Shown: positions 31,348 to 39,020 of the stretch, one piece after another
Numbering within the stretch: the first letter of the stretch is position 1
Layout of the letters: each line of letters starts with the position of its first letter
Translations under genes and position numbers: made by a program
IMG/VR virus record: IMGVR_UViG_3300008517_001638
Span: 1 to 39,024 of that record
DNA length: 39,024 nt
Source: a virus
Strand: one strand, 5' to 3'
Notes under the pieces: model-generated
What the model saw: the letters and a program-made list of their open reading frames with translations, nothing else
What the model was told of the DNA's origin: nothing
Database searches by the model: none

Positions 31348-34148
31348 TGGCTCTATCTCCTCCCGCATCTGTTGCCGCAACTGTAATTTCTCCCACCAGA
31401 ATCGACCTTTCTTGGATAAACGCCGACACTTATAATCTAATTCTCATTTACAGAGATATAAACGATGCTGGAGCCTATGCGCTACTTGCAAGTATTGCAG
31501 GCAATCTTGAGTTTTATGAAGATAGTGGTTTAACTCCAGAAGATAAATATTGCTATAAATTAATGGCAATACGTCTTTGGCCGAAGCCATATGCAGAGTC
31601 AGATTTTTCAGCTCCTGTTTGTGGCACGACATTTGCAGAACTCGAAGCACCGACGGAAGTAGTGGCGACTGCTATCTCAGGGATTGAAATAGAAATTACA
31701 TTTAAAGATAACTGTACAGTCGAGACGAATCATTTGCTTGAAAGAGAAATAAGCACTGACCCTGGTGTGTGGCGGGAGATACTGGACCTAGAGCCAAATA
31801 GGGAGTTTTTTAGAGACGGGGCGCTGTTTTTGCTCGCTTTGGGATATACAGATTGTATTCTCTCAGATATAGGGAAAATGGTTCAAGACGACGGTGTTAA
31901 TCTTGGCTTATTGGTAGACTACGACAACGTGCGACGCAGATGGGTCATTGATTCGGGCGACACGATTGATGACGCTTCGGCAATGACTATCACGGCGGGG
32001 ACGGGTGCGGGAACGGCGGCAAGAGAGACAAAGGGGCTCGTTCAAGGAAGCTCGTATACTTATAGAGTCACCGCTGAAGGCCCAGGCGGTCCTAGTGCGG
32101 CTGTGGAATCAAATCTGGAAGCGACAATCGTTGTGCCGGCAGCACCAGTTCTTGATGCTATTCTAGCGGCGGATATACAAGATAAGTCAATCCGGATTCG
32201 TTGGTCAGATGTGGCGAATGAGACTGGCTACAGAATCGAACAATCGAAAACAGCTGATCTTCCCTTTGCTGCCGATGAAGGAGATTTAATCGCCGTTGTA
32301 GGTGTTGGGGTAACTGATTTTCTGGCCGCAGGATTGGATGTGGGTACTGCATACTCATTTAGAGTGAGAGCATATAACGGTGGGGGGAATTCAGCCTATT
32401 CTGGTACGGTAGCCGAGACCACACTCGCAGCCTATGTGCCCACAGAGTTTGAGAGATGGATAAGGAACCCGGACATAGAGCCTGTTTATCTCGCTGAAAT
32501 CTATACTAAAATGGACTTGACGGGATTTGGGCTTACTGGTGGAGTAACTTGGGAGAAAACAATCGACGCGAGTGACAGGGGCATTGATATACTGGAAGTG
32601 TTTGAAGATGGCATTGCGTACACAGAGGAGGCACTTGTCGCAGGCGAACTTGCAAACCCGGAAACTTTCTGGTTCGATTACGACAACCGCATTTTATACG
32701 TCCATACGACGGGCGGTGCTGATCCCGCAGATTTTCTCATCGAGGGAGCTTTCTGGCTTTATTTCTCTACTCACAAAAACATCGAATTCAATAATAATTT
32801 CTACCTGCCTTTCCTCTCAAAAGAAGATATTCCCGACATAACACAGGAAATAAAACCCTATTTTGAGGGAAATTTTTTAATCTCATCGGGCTCAATAGCT
32901 TTCATGAACGGAAAGGTTATGGGTGAGTATTTTTTTGATAAAAAATATGCAACTTATACATGGGAGAACAGCAAGCTTATATTAAAAGCGGGGAAGGACG
33001 ATTTCATCTACGCGGATTTTGAGCCCATATTAACGAGCCTTATTGATGAGAAGAGATGTAGCGATAGCAAGATAATCTTCACGCTTAGAGACATAAGACA
33101 GGAGATGGAGAGAAATCTTATACTCACAACATTCACGGTAGCGAATTACCCAGACATCGAAGAAGATTTTATTGGTGAGCCCATCCCGCTTTGTTTCGGA
33201 TCAAAATTTAATGTTGTTCCTATTCCCATAGAGGTAGATCGAAGGAAATATAAATTTCACGACGGACGATCTGTAAGCGTAGAAGCTGTATACAAGAACT
33301 TCTCAGCTACTCCTACACCATTAATAGAAGATACAGATTATTTTGTCGACCTTCAGAGAAGCATTATAACTTTCGAAAGAGACGCCTTTGAATTAGGCGA
33401 AGAAGATATTATTGAAGTCGATTTCACTGGAACTGTGGACTCGGCAAACGACCCCATATTGAACGGGGCTGAGATTTTCAAATATCTTATGAATGTACAT
33501 TACAGGCTTTCAGACTCTGAGTTGGATCTTGATTCAATTTACAAATCTAAATACGAAAAAACAGAGGAGCTTTCAACCTATCTCTATAAGGATACACCCT
33601 ACAGGGAGATAGTGAGGGCTATTGAACATTCGATGGAAGCATTTACTTTTCAGGACGCAGAGGGAAAATTAGGGCTGAGACCGCAACAAACTACAGCCGG
33701 GTCAGATGCAAAGTACATCAGTGAGCATAATGTCTTCAGTCATCAACAGGCAAAAGCCAGGAGCGCGCTGTTCTGGAAAGTCAAAGTCTTTTACAACGAG
33801 AACCCTCAGACTCAGCGATGGCAAGTAAAATCAGACCAAGATGATGATATTGATGTTAGATACGATAATAGGAACGAATTGAAGATTTACTCGTATTTCT
33901 CAGCTCCTCTCTCCGCTCAGAATCTTGCTACCAGCATCCTGCTCCTATTAAATAAAGAGCGAATTGAGGATACTGTACCCATGCTTCTTTTTGATGTTCT
34001 GGCTGGTGATATTGTGAAATTCAGTCGGGACAGATTTTACTCAGCGGCCGGAACAGTGGCAGAAGGAGGCGAGATAGATTTGAGAGTAATCAGGATATCA
34101 AAATCGCCGGCTTCAGGACAAACAACTATAATTACGGAGCTTGTCTGA
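31347..34148 (+). CDS. tail hub protein with fibronectin type III domains
   Basis: 933 aa. The N-terminal third has fibronectin III domains (about 1-92, 96-262 and 268-362): PPASVAATVISPTRIDLSW, PTEVVATAISGIEIEITF, APVLDAILAADIQDKSIRIR, each with the typical late YSFRVRAYN-type strand. The second one is longer, with an inserted stretch CILSDIGKMVQDDGVNLGLL, as seen in some phage fibre domains. The rest (about 370-933) is a hub/tail-associated region beginning FERWIRNPDIEPVYLAEIYT. It probably binds the distal ring and holds the fibre. Fibronectin domains may bind host glycans. Confidence 0.82.
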   Translation: MALSPPASVAATVISPTRIDLSWINADTYNLILIYRDINDAGAYALLASIAGNLEFYEDSGLTPEDKYCYKLMAIRLWPKPYAESDFSAPVCGTTFAELEAPTEVVATAISGIEIEITFKDNCTVETNHLLEREISTDPGVWREILDLEPNREFFRDGALFLLALGYTDCILSDIGKMVQDDGVNLGLLVDYDNVRRRWVIDSGDTIDDASAMTITAGTGAGTAARETKGLVQGSSYTYRVTAEGPGGPSAAVESNLEATIVVPAAPVLDAILAADIQDKSIRIRWSDVANETGYRIEQSKTADLPFAADEGDLIAVVGVGVTDFLAAGLDVGTAYSFRVRAYNGGGNSAYSGTVAETTLAAYVPTEFERWIRNPDIEPVYLAEIYTKMDLTGFGLTGGVTWEKTIDASDRGIDILEVFEDGIAYTEEALVAGELANPETFWFDYDNRILYVHTTGGADPADFLIEGAFWLYFSTHKNIEFNNNFYLPFLSKEDIPDITQEIKPYFEGNFLISSGSIAFMNGKVMGEYFFDKKYATYTWENSKLILKAGKDDFIYADFEPILTSLIDEKRCSDSKIIFTLRDIRQEMERNLILTTFTVANYPDIEEDFIGEPIPLCFGSKFNVVPIPIEVDRRKYKFHDGRSVSVEAVYKNFSATPTPLIEDTDYFVDLQRSIITFERDAFELGEEDIIEVDFTGTVDSANDPILNGAEIFKYLMNVHYRLSDSELDLDSIYKSKYEKTEELSTYLYKDTPYREIVRAIEHSMEAFTFQDAEGKLGLRPQQTTAGSDAKYISEHNVFSHQQAKARSALFWKVKVFYNENPQTQRWQVKSDQDDDIDVRYDNRNELKIYSYFSAPLSAQNLATSILLLLNKERIEDTVPMLLFDVLAGDIVKFSRDRFYSAAGTVAEGGEIDLRVIRISKSPASGQTTIITELV

Positions 34149-35923
34149 TGCAAGGCTTTGTCACTCAAACGGAGTATCAGAAGCACATTCGTGGTGAGTG
34201 GCGGACTGTTCATGACCTGTGGCCCCACATAAGAAAATATGTCCCCGGATGGGGATATTCAAAAGCTGAAATAGACGCGATGTTTGAGGGCTATTCTGGT
34301 GGAGGAAAAGCTCTGATCGATGCTGGGAATGTCGGCGGTCTAACTGCGGGCTCGATTCCTTTTGCCGCTGCGACTGGATTTCTGACTGAGGATAACACTG
34401 CTCTCTTCTGGGATGCCGTACAAGATTTCTTAGGTGTTGGGATTGGTGCACCCGTTTGCCGTACCCATATAAGAGGCGCAGCGTGCGTGGATTACGCGGG
34501 AATCCATCCTGATACCATTCTGTTGGTTGAGAATGATGATCATGTTTATATCCAATTGCAGGGGGCCACTAATGCCAACGCTGGAATCATATTTGCTGAT
34601 GACGACTTCAATCCGCCCGCAGGTATGGTCAGATATGATTTTGCCGATGATCGATTAGAATTTACAGTTGCAACAAATGAAGTTGTCATTTTTGATGCCA
34701 CTGGAGCTGAGTTTAACCTTCCGTATGTTTACGTTGATAGTACGGGTGTGGCTCGATTTATTGTCGATTCCCATAATGCGGACGCTTATGTTGAATATCA
34801 AGAAGACACCACTCTTAAATGGACGGCGGGTTTTGATTTCAACGATGCCTTCAAATTCCAAATATCTGAAGGCGCACCGGGCACTAATGTTAGATTTGAA
34901 ATAGAATCAGGTGCTGGTGGGCTTATAAATCTTTACCAAGATGTCGGCATTCGTAATAGTCAGGATCTTCGTTTTTATGACAACGGAAATTATGTCGGAT
35001 TCAAGCCCCCGGCTTTAGCCGGCGATCAGATATGGACTCTTCCGGATGCAGACGGTGCTGTTGGAGAAGTTCTTACTACAAACGGAGGGGGGCTTTTAAG
35101 TTGGAGTGCTGCGGGTACGGGTGATGTGACGGCCGCGGCGGCTCTAGCTGATCACACTGTTATCAGAGGTGACGGCGGAGTAAAAGGAGTCCAAGATAGC
35201 GGAGTTATAATTGATGATGCTGATAACGTAACGGGCATGGTGACGCTGACCTTACCCAATGAAGGCCTCCGTCTTTTGGATACGGGGGGCGATCATTATT
35301 TAACTATCAAACCGAATGAAGATTTAAGTGCTAATAGAATTCTATCCATTATAACAGGCGATGCTGCGAGAACAGTCACGCTTTCGGGCAATCCTACACT
35401 AGACAACTGGTTTGACCAAGCAGTGAAAGAGGCTTCGAGCCCAACTTTTGTTAAAGTAACTCTTTCAAATGGTCAAATTGCTTTTCCTGCCGCTCAAGTC
35501 GCAAGTGCTGATCCTAACACGCTAGACGATTATGAGGAAGGGACATGGACACCAACCATTACTTTTGGTGGTGCTTCTGTTGACTTAACTTACGGAGACC
35601 AGAGTGGATATTATACAAAAATAGGAAATAGGGTCTATATTCAGGCATATATTCGGTTAACAAACAAGGGGACATCAGTTGGCATTGCTCAAGTTAAAAG
35701 CCTCCCGTTCACATGTCAGAATATAGCTGGAAATCAAGGTCAATTAGCAATATTTCCCAGTAATATTTCCTTTGCTGACTTTATTAGCGTGGGTGTTAGA
35801 CAAGGCGAAACTGCTACTGATATGAAAGAAATAACCAACGCTGGAGTTGTGACTTGGATTCTTGATACTGATTTTGCTAATAATAGTTCTATATATATTA
35901 ATGGTTCATATATGGTGAGTTAG
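34148..35923 (+). CDS. tail fibre / receptor-binding protein
   Basis: 591 aa. The N-terminus (YQKHIRGEWRTVHDLWPHIR) is an attachment region. The shaft is made of beta-rich, Gly/Asp-rich repeats (for example VYVDSTGVARFIVDS, DQIWTLPDADGAVGEVLTTN, TVIRGDGGVKGVQDSGVIID), a common fibre pattern. The C-terminal end from about residue 460 (DYEEGTWTPTITFGG, then SGYYTKIGNRVYIQAYIRL) is a known receptor-binding tip type of phage fibres. The stop is 10 nt before the next small gene. Confidence 0.85.
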   Translation: MQGFVTQTEYQKHIRGEWRTVHDLWPHIRKYVPGWGYSKAEIDAMFEGYSGGGKALIDAGNVGGLTAGSIPFAAATGFLTEDNTALFWDAVQDFLGVGIGAPVCRTHIRGAACVDYAGIHPDTILLVENDDHVYIQLQGATNANAGIIFADDDFNPPAGMVRYDFADDRLEFTVATNEVVIFDATGAEFNLPYVYVDSTGVARFIVDSHNADAYVEYQEDTTLKWTAGFDFNDAFKFQISEGAPGTNVRFEIESGAGGLINLYQDVGIRNSQDLRFYDNGNYVGFKPPALAGDQIWTLPDADGAVGEVLTTNGGGLLSWSAAGTGDVTAAAALADHTVIRGDGGVKGVQDSGVIIDDADNVTGMVTLTLPNEGLRLLDTGGDHYLTIKPNEDLSANRILSIITGDAARTVTLSGNPTLDNWFDQAVKEASSPTFVKVTLSNGQIAFPAAQVASADPNTLDDYEEGTWTPTITFGGASVDLTYGDQSGYYTKIGNRVYIQAYIRLTNKGTSVGIAQVKSLPFTCQNIAGNQGQLAIFPSNISFADFISVGVRQGETATDMKEITNAGVVTWILDTDFANNSSIYINGSYMVS

Positions 35924-35933
35924 GGAGAATAAA

Positions 35934-36176
35934 ATGTTAGAAAAACTTTCAGTAATTGACCAAATAGAAATTATAAGAGATGGGAGTATTCAGGTAAGAC
36001 GTACCGATTTAATTAGGGAAGACGGGGTAGAAATTGCTAAAGCTTATCATCGTCACGTTTTACACCCTGGCGATGATTTAAGTGAACAAGATGAAAGAGT
36101 CGTGGCTGTGGCTAATGCCGTTTGGACACCTGAACTAATTGAAGAATATAAAGAGCTTGTAAAGAAAAATAAATAG
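35934..36176 (+). CDS. small fibre-associated protein
   Basis: 80 aa. IDQIEIIRDGSIQVRRTDLI, then AYHRHVLHPGDDLSEQDERV and WTPELIEEYK, is a recurring small protein found directly after fibre genes in many phages, with no known function. GGGAGAAT lies upstream of the ATG at 35934. Confidence 0.78.
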   Translation: MLEKLSVIDQIEIIRDGSIQVRRTDLIREDGVEIAKAYHRHVLHPGDDLSEQDERVVAVANAVWTPELIEEYKELVKKNK

Positions 36177-36182
36177 CTAAAC

Positions 36183-36212
36183 TTGACACATTTTGATAGT
36201 ATGTGTTTTAAT
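36183..36212 (+). promoter_or_regulatory. second late-type promoter
   Basis: TTGACA at 36183-36188 and TTTAAT at 36207-36212, spacer 18 bp, within the shared words AAACTTGACAC and TGTGTTTTAAT that also surround the promoter at 15291. It lies right after the fibre-associated gene and drives the 134-aa gene at 36230. Confidence 0.72.
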
Positions 36213-36229
36213 AAACGAAGAGGTGATAA

Positions 36230-36634
36230 ATGAAAATAGACCTTAATCACAAATTCAAAACAATGACGGGTAAAATCGTCAAAGAAAAAGTCCCCCAACT
36301 CGATGAAAACGAGAATCAAGTTTTCAACGATTTTGGTACTCCTCAATTCAAACTCAAGGGCGATCTTACTTTACGGAAGATTATTGAAGACACTCTTCTC
36401 AATCCTCCGTTGGCTAAAGACCCCCGAACCGGTCAATTTGTTCAAATCTCAGACGAAAAGAAAAAAGCTTGTTATAAGCTCCTCAACAAAGTCCTCAATC
36501 ACGAGGAAGGCCTGATCAATTTTGAATCTGATGAACAAGAACTCTTAAAAGATTTGATCGCGAAGAAATATAATTCCCCTTGGACTGTCGGCCAGGCCCG
36601 GGAGGCTTTGGATCCAACCACAGATGAGAAGTAG
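36230..36634 (+). CDS. hypothetical protein at the end of the late operon
   Basis: 134 aa, unrecognised as a named family. The N-terminus DLNHKFKTMTGKIVKEKV is of a kind I have seen in small phage proteins near tail ends. The rest is charged (DEKKKACYKLLNKVLNHEEG, YNSPWTVGQAREALDP). It has its own promoter at 36183 and a GAGGTGA SD. It ends at 36634, directly facing the leftward genes. Confidence 0.72.
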   Translation: MKIDLNHKFKTMTGKIVKEKVPQLDENENQVFNDFGTPQFKLKGDLTLRKIIEDTLLNPPLAKDPRTGQFVQISDEKKKACYKLLNKVLNHEEGLINFESDEQELLKDLIAKKYNSPWTVGQAREALDPTTDEK

Positions 36635-36766
36635 TTAGCACCATCCCATTTTCTGTGCGATTGACTTAACTATCAAATAAACTCCATACCAAGCAGCCAA
36701 GCAGAATGCTATTGCAAACAACCAAAATATAATAAATCCCCATCTTATTCGTTTTAAAATGTTCAT
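36635..36766 (-). CDS. 43-aa single-pass membrane protein
   Basis: A short frame of 43 aa from the ATG at 36766, which overlaps the upstream gene's stop (ATGA) and has AAGGAG in front. It is basic at the start (MNILKRIR), then one clear membrane helix (WGFIIFWLFAIAFCLAAWYG), ending KSIAQKMGWC. Function unknown. Its stop is adjacent to the end of the rightward late operon with no bases between. Confidence 0.65.
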   Translation of the reverse strand: MNILKRIRWGFIIFWLFAIAFCLAAWYGVYLIVKSIAQKMGWC

Positions 36767-36990
36767 GTCGTCTCCTTATAATTACAGATGTGTCTTCGAG
36801 AGTAATGATAATTGAAGCCCCAATTAAGGATGGGTGCTTCGCATAAAGCACGATCTTTTATTCTTTGTTTCCTTTCTTTTTCACTATGTGGGAATTGATA
36901 TGCTCTGCACTCTCTTTCCCATAGCTGTGTACATCCTTCTTCACAGAGACAGTCGCACACAGGATAAATTTTATTTTTAATTTTATTCAT
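36763..36990 (-). CDS. small Cys-rich hypothetical protein
   Basis: 75 aa from the ATG at 36990 with AGGAGATG upstream. The N-terminus has CDCLCEEGCTQLWERECR, a cluster of five Cys that could bind metal; more Cys and His appear near the C-terminus (CEAPI, HYSRRHIC). Not recognised. Confidence 0.68.
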   Translation of the reverse strand: MNKIKNKIYPVCDCLCEEGCTQLWERECRAYQFPHSEKERKQRIKDRALCEAPILNWGFNYHYSRRHICNYKETT

Positions 36991-36998
36991 ATCATCTC

Positions 36999-37439
36999 CT
37001 ATGATATTTTATACGTAGCTTTTTTGAGTCCTAAATCCCTTATCATCTTGTTAGCCAGAAGATCAGCTTCGCCTCTTGAATCGACATGTACATCTTTCTC
37101 TGCAGCTTTACTCCCGATTGAGGATATGATTGTAATTTTGAATTTGATTTTGATGCCTGGTGATGCTTCTGGTTTAGACTGTTTCGATTTCAAAAGCGAT
37201 ATCATATAATTGCTCGGATGCTTTTTCTCGATGCGATCAGGAGGATAGGGATCATGGCCAAGTTGCTTGATTAATCGTTCGCGCAACTCATCTTCAATCC
37301 AGATCGTCTCCCTAGCATCTGCAATGGTAATCTTACGTGCAGGAAGTAATTCACCCTTCAACATTAAGCGATTAAATCGCATAGTCAATTCAAAAGTTGG
37401 GACTTCCTTGACTTCTTTTTTTGTTAAATTATTTCTCAT
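36999..37439 (-). CDS. hypothetical protein, paralogue of the gene upstream
   Basis: 146 aa from the ATG at 37439 (GGAG seven nt upstream). The first 60 residues (NNLTKKEVKEVPTFELTMRF, then the ITIADARETIWIEDELRERL stretch) resemble the last 65 residues of the next gene (KNLTNKRIRKATTLELIFRM, DLWEAVAIAKELKRRLG). The remainder is a basic beta-rich tail (IKIKFKITIISSIGSKAAEK). No known family. Confidence 0.68.
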   Translation of the reverse strand: MRNNLTKKEVKEVPTFELTMRFNRLMLKGELLPARKITIADARETIWIEDELRERLIKQLGHDPYPPDRIEKKHPSNYMISLLKSKQSKPEASPGIKIKFKITIISSIGSKAAEKDVHVDSRGEADLLANKMIRDLGLKKATYKIS

Positions 37440-37764
37440 TTCTTAACTCCATATAAAAGATTCCGAGTCTTCCTAACCTACGTTTCAATTCTTTAGCAAT
37501 AGCAACAGCCTCCCATAAATCAGTCTTAGGTATTCCTGCATCCTCCGGTCGGCGTTTACATTCTGTATGCAGACAATTCATCCTGAAGATCAATTCAAGC
37601 GTAGTAGCCTTGCGTATCCTTTTGTTAGTAAGATTTTTTCTTTTCGTATCCTTCTCCCATTGCTTGTTTTTGTCGAAGAACGTGCATTTTTTATAATACC
37701 TACAGTCTACGCAATCATGGAAGAATTTGCTTGAGTCTTTACACATGAGAGTTGTTTTTTTCAT
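37429..37764 (-). CDS. hypothetical protein with N-terminal Cys cluster
   Basis: 111 aa from the ATG at 37764; an AGGAG lies 12 nt upstream. CKDSSKFFHDCVDCRYYKKC (near 8-27) could form a small metal site. The C-terminal part is the domain shared with the gene at 36999. It overlaps that gene by 11 nt. Function unknown. Confidence 0.68.
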   Translation of the reverse strand: MKKTTLMCKDSSKFFHDCVDCRYYKKCTFFDKNKQWEKDTKRKNLTNKRIRKATTLELIFRMNCLHTECKRRPEDAGIPKTDLWEAVAIAKELKRRLGRLGIFYMELRNEK

Positions 37765-37778
37765 GTCGTTTTAATCTC

Positions 37779-38117
37779 CTATTCTTGAATCTTTCCGGCC
37801 AGATAGCCGTCAATAAAGATCAGCCGTTTCGCAATCTCCCGCATCCTACATGAATCTGTGTCGTCTGTCTTAGCTTCTTTGTTAAGTGCGTACCGCTCCT
37901 GTATAGCCTTTATCGCACTGGCCGGCGCTGTAGTATCCCTTGCCAACCGTTCTTTCAGATTCATTTGTGTCCATGGGCCACGCACCCAAACTTCCCGCTT
38001 GTGTATAAGAAGATAAAGTGCACCACCCGCAACCAATATAATCCAGAGGACTGGATGCTTATCCCAAAGAAAGATTGACGTGAAGCCCAAGATAACTGCA
38101 CAAATTAAAGCTGTCAT
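37779..38117 (-). CDS. membrane protein with two N-terminal helices
   Basis: 112 aa from the ATG at 38117 with AGGAGG upstream. Two membrane segments (ALICAVILGFTSIFLW and VLWIILVAGGALYLLI) come first, then a soluble, charged part (WTQMNLKERLAR, RMREIAKRLIFIDGYLAG). It is not recognisable as a holin. It is in the middle of the leftward run. Confidence 0.7.
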   Translation of the reverse strand: MTALICAVILGFTSIFLWDKHPVLWIILVAGGALYLLIHKREVWVRGPWTQMNLKERLARDTTAPASAIKAIQERYALNKEAKTDDTDSCRMREIAKRLIFIDGYLAGKIQE

Positions 38118-38127
38118 GTTAATCCTC

Positions 38128-38265
38128 CTATCTGTGAAATTGTAGTCGCCTTTTTTGCTCTTGGCGCTTTCGTACTTTCGTGCGTTCTTTAAGCTCTAAT
38201 CTTAATCGTTGCATCTGCTGTGGGGTAACGATAACCATTGTTGTTTCGTCTTTTTTCTTTTTCAT
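38128..38265 (-). CDS. 45-aa basic hypothetical protein
   Basis: A short frame of 45 aa from the ATG at 38265, Lys/Arg/Gln-rich, with the Met-Val-Ile-Val-Thr-Pro stretch VIVTPQQMQRLRLELKERTK and basic RKRQEQKRRLQFHR at the end. A GGAG lies 11 nt upstream. It fits between its neighbours with little spare sequence. It might bind nucleic acid; no family known. Confidence 0.55.
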   Translation of the reverse strand: MKKKKDETTMVIVTPQQMQRLRLELKERTKVRKRQEQKRRLQFHR

Positions 38266-38268
38266 TAC

Positions 38269-38514
38269 TTAACATGCTCCAAGTGTATCAGAGTGCTTTA
38301 CTGAGAATAGTCTTTCAGCTCTTTCTCTGTTCTTTAGGTGATGTTTAGCGTTAGCTATTGAATCTTTCCAATCACGTCCAAACTTATAAGTTTGACCAGC
38401 TATCCAGATTATAAACTCTGAATCAGTTAAATCTTTTAAAGCAGAACCTCTTTCCAGGTGTTCTTTACATACGCGATTATACTCTTTAATCAAATCGTTG
38501 CTGCTTGTTATCAT
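38269..38514 (-). CDS. small hypothetical protein, first of two with a repeated initiation region
   Basis: 81 aa from the ATG at 38514, with AAAAGGAG seven nt upstream. An in-frame ATG at 38538 would add MKNKKEKT, but that peptide is encoded by the ribosome binding site itself, so the later start is preferred. Sequence: LIKEYNRVCKEHLERGSALK, then DLTDSEFIIWIAGQTYKFGR and ANAKHHLKNRERAERLF, all helical. Not recognised. Confidence 0.65.
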   Translation of the reverse strand: MITSSNDLIKEYNRVCKEHLERGSALKDLTDSEFIIWIAGQTYKFGRDWKDSIANAKHHLKNRERAERLFSVKHSDTLGAC

Positions 38515-38538
38515 TGTTTTCTCCTTTTTATTTTTCAT
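38512..38538 (-). repeat. 27-bp repeat, copy 1 (translation initiation region)
   Basis: 27 bases running from one ATG through AAAAGGAG to a second, in-frame ATG. Identical base for base to 38777-38803. Both copies precede a leftward gene. Confidence 0.9.
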
Positions 38539-38548
38539 GTAATTCCTC

Positions 38549-38779
38549 TTAATTGAATTTATATTCTTCTACTTCAGGAATATTGTCATTAGGATTGAAA
38601 ATAGTTACTAGAGAAAGCTTGACAATTCCTACTGGTGTTATTTGAGAACCCATTGATGAAACGGTTACCTGATAGCCAAGTTTTCTAAGTTGATGTGCTC
38701 TTTTCCTGGCGTTTCCACTTGCCGATTCATAGGATTCTTGTTGAAGGCCAGCTGTTCTGGCGATTACTAATGCTTTCAT
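38549..38779 (-). CDS. small hypothetical protein, first gene of the leftward run
   Basis: 76 aa from the ATG at 38779 (AAAAGGAG upstream; an in-frame ATG at 38803 would add the same MKNKKEKT as in the next gene). Sequence ALVIARTAGLQQESYESASG, then RKRAHQLRKLGYQVTVSSMG and FNPNDNIPEVEEYKF: a basic helical region followed by strands. Unknown. It is promoter-proximal, so it may be the most expressed gene of this run. Confidence 0.65.
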   Translation of the reverse strand: MKALVIARTAGLQQESYESASGNARKRAHQLRKLGYQVTVSSMGSQITPVGIVKLSLVTIFNPNDNIPEVEEYKFN

Positions 38780-38803
38780 TGTTTTCTCCTTTTTATTTTT
38801 CAT
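38777..38803 (-). repeat. 27-bp repeat, copy 2 (translation initiation region)
   Basis: Perfect copy of 38512-38538, 265 bp upstream in the direction of transcription. It holds the AAAAGGAG ribosome binding site and both possible start codons of the first leftward gene. Confidence 0.9.
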
Positions 38804-38807
38804 TCTA

Positions 38808-38836
38808 TATATAATATAAGTCCTTCTGTCTGTTGA
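38808..38836 (-). promoter_or_regulatory. possible leftward promoter
   Basis: On the minus strand TCAACA (38836-38831) and TATATA (38813-38808) are 17 bp apart, each 4 of 6 against consensus. Transcription would begin near 38801, which leaves the AAAAGGAG site and the ATG at 38779 inside the message. Weak boxes, so the exact position is uncertain. Confidence 0.4.
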
Positions 38837-38918
38837 TGTAATAGCCTATTGAGATGAAATTTACCTCATCGTGTTGTTGATATGATACCACCCCAAAAGG
38901 CTAGTCGCACCTCTTTGA

Positions 38919-38936
38919 AATTATTTTAAAATAATT
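38919..38936. promoter_or_regulatory. 18-bp perfect palindrome, candidate operator
   Basis: AATTATTTTAAAATAATT reads the same on both strands. It lies 11 bp before the -35 box of the rightward promoter and within the divergent control region, where a repressor or activator dimer would be expected to bind. Its A+T content makes chance more likely than for a mixed palindrome. Confidence 0.5.
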
Positions 38937-38947
38937 GCGATTGGGGG

Positions 38948-38975
38948 TTGACAAATCGAATCTGTGACATATAAT
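38948..38975 (+). promoter_or_regulatory. consensus sigma70 promoter facing right
   Basis: TTGACA at 38948-38953 and TATAAT at 38970-38975 are both exact consensus, with a 16-bp spacer. It should be strong and constitutive unless repressed. It drives a gene beginning just beyond the window. Confidence 0.82.
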
Positions 38976-39013
38976 GTATATATATGTATGTATAATGTGC
39001 GTCAAAAGAAAAG

Positions 39014-39020
39014 AAAGGAG
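39014..39020 (+). promoter_or_regulatory. ribosome binding site of the next gene
   Basis: AAAGGAG four bases from the right edge. No start codon follows inside the window, so the gene should begin within the next few bases beyond it. Confidence 0.65.

Noticed and set aside
36666-36851. Leftward 61-aa frame
   Set aside because: It lies in another frame of the same strand across two better supported genes (36635-36766 and 36763-36990) that are linked by an ATGA overlap and have good SDs.
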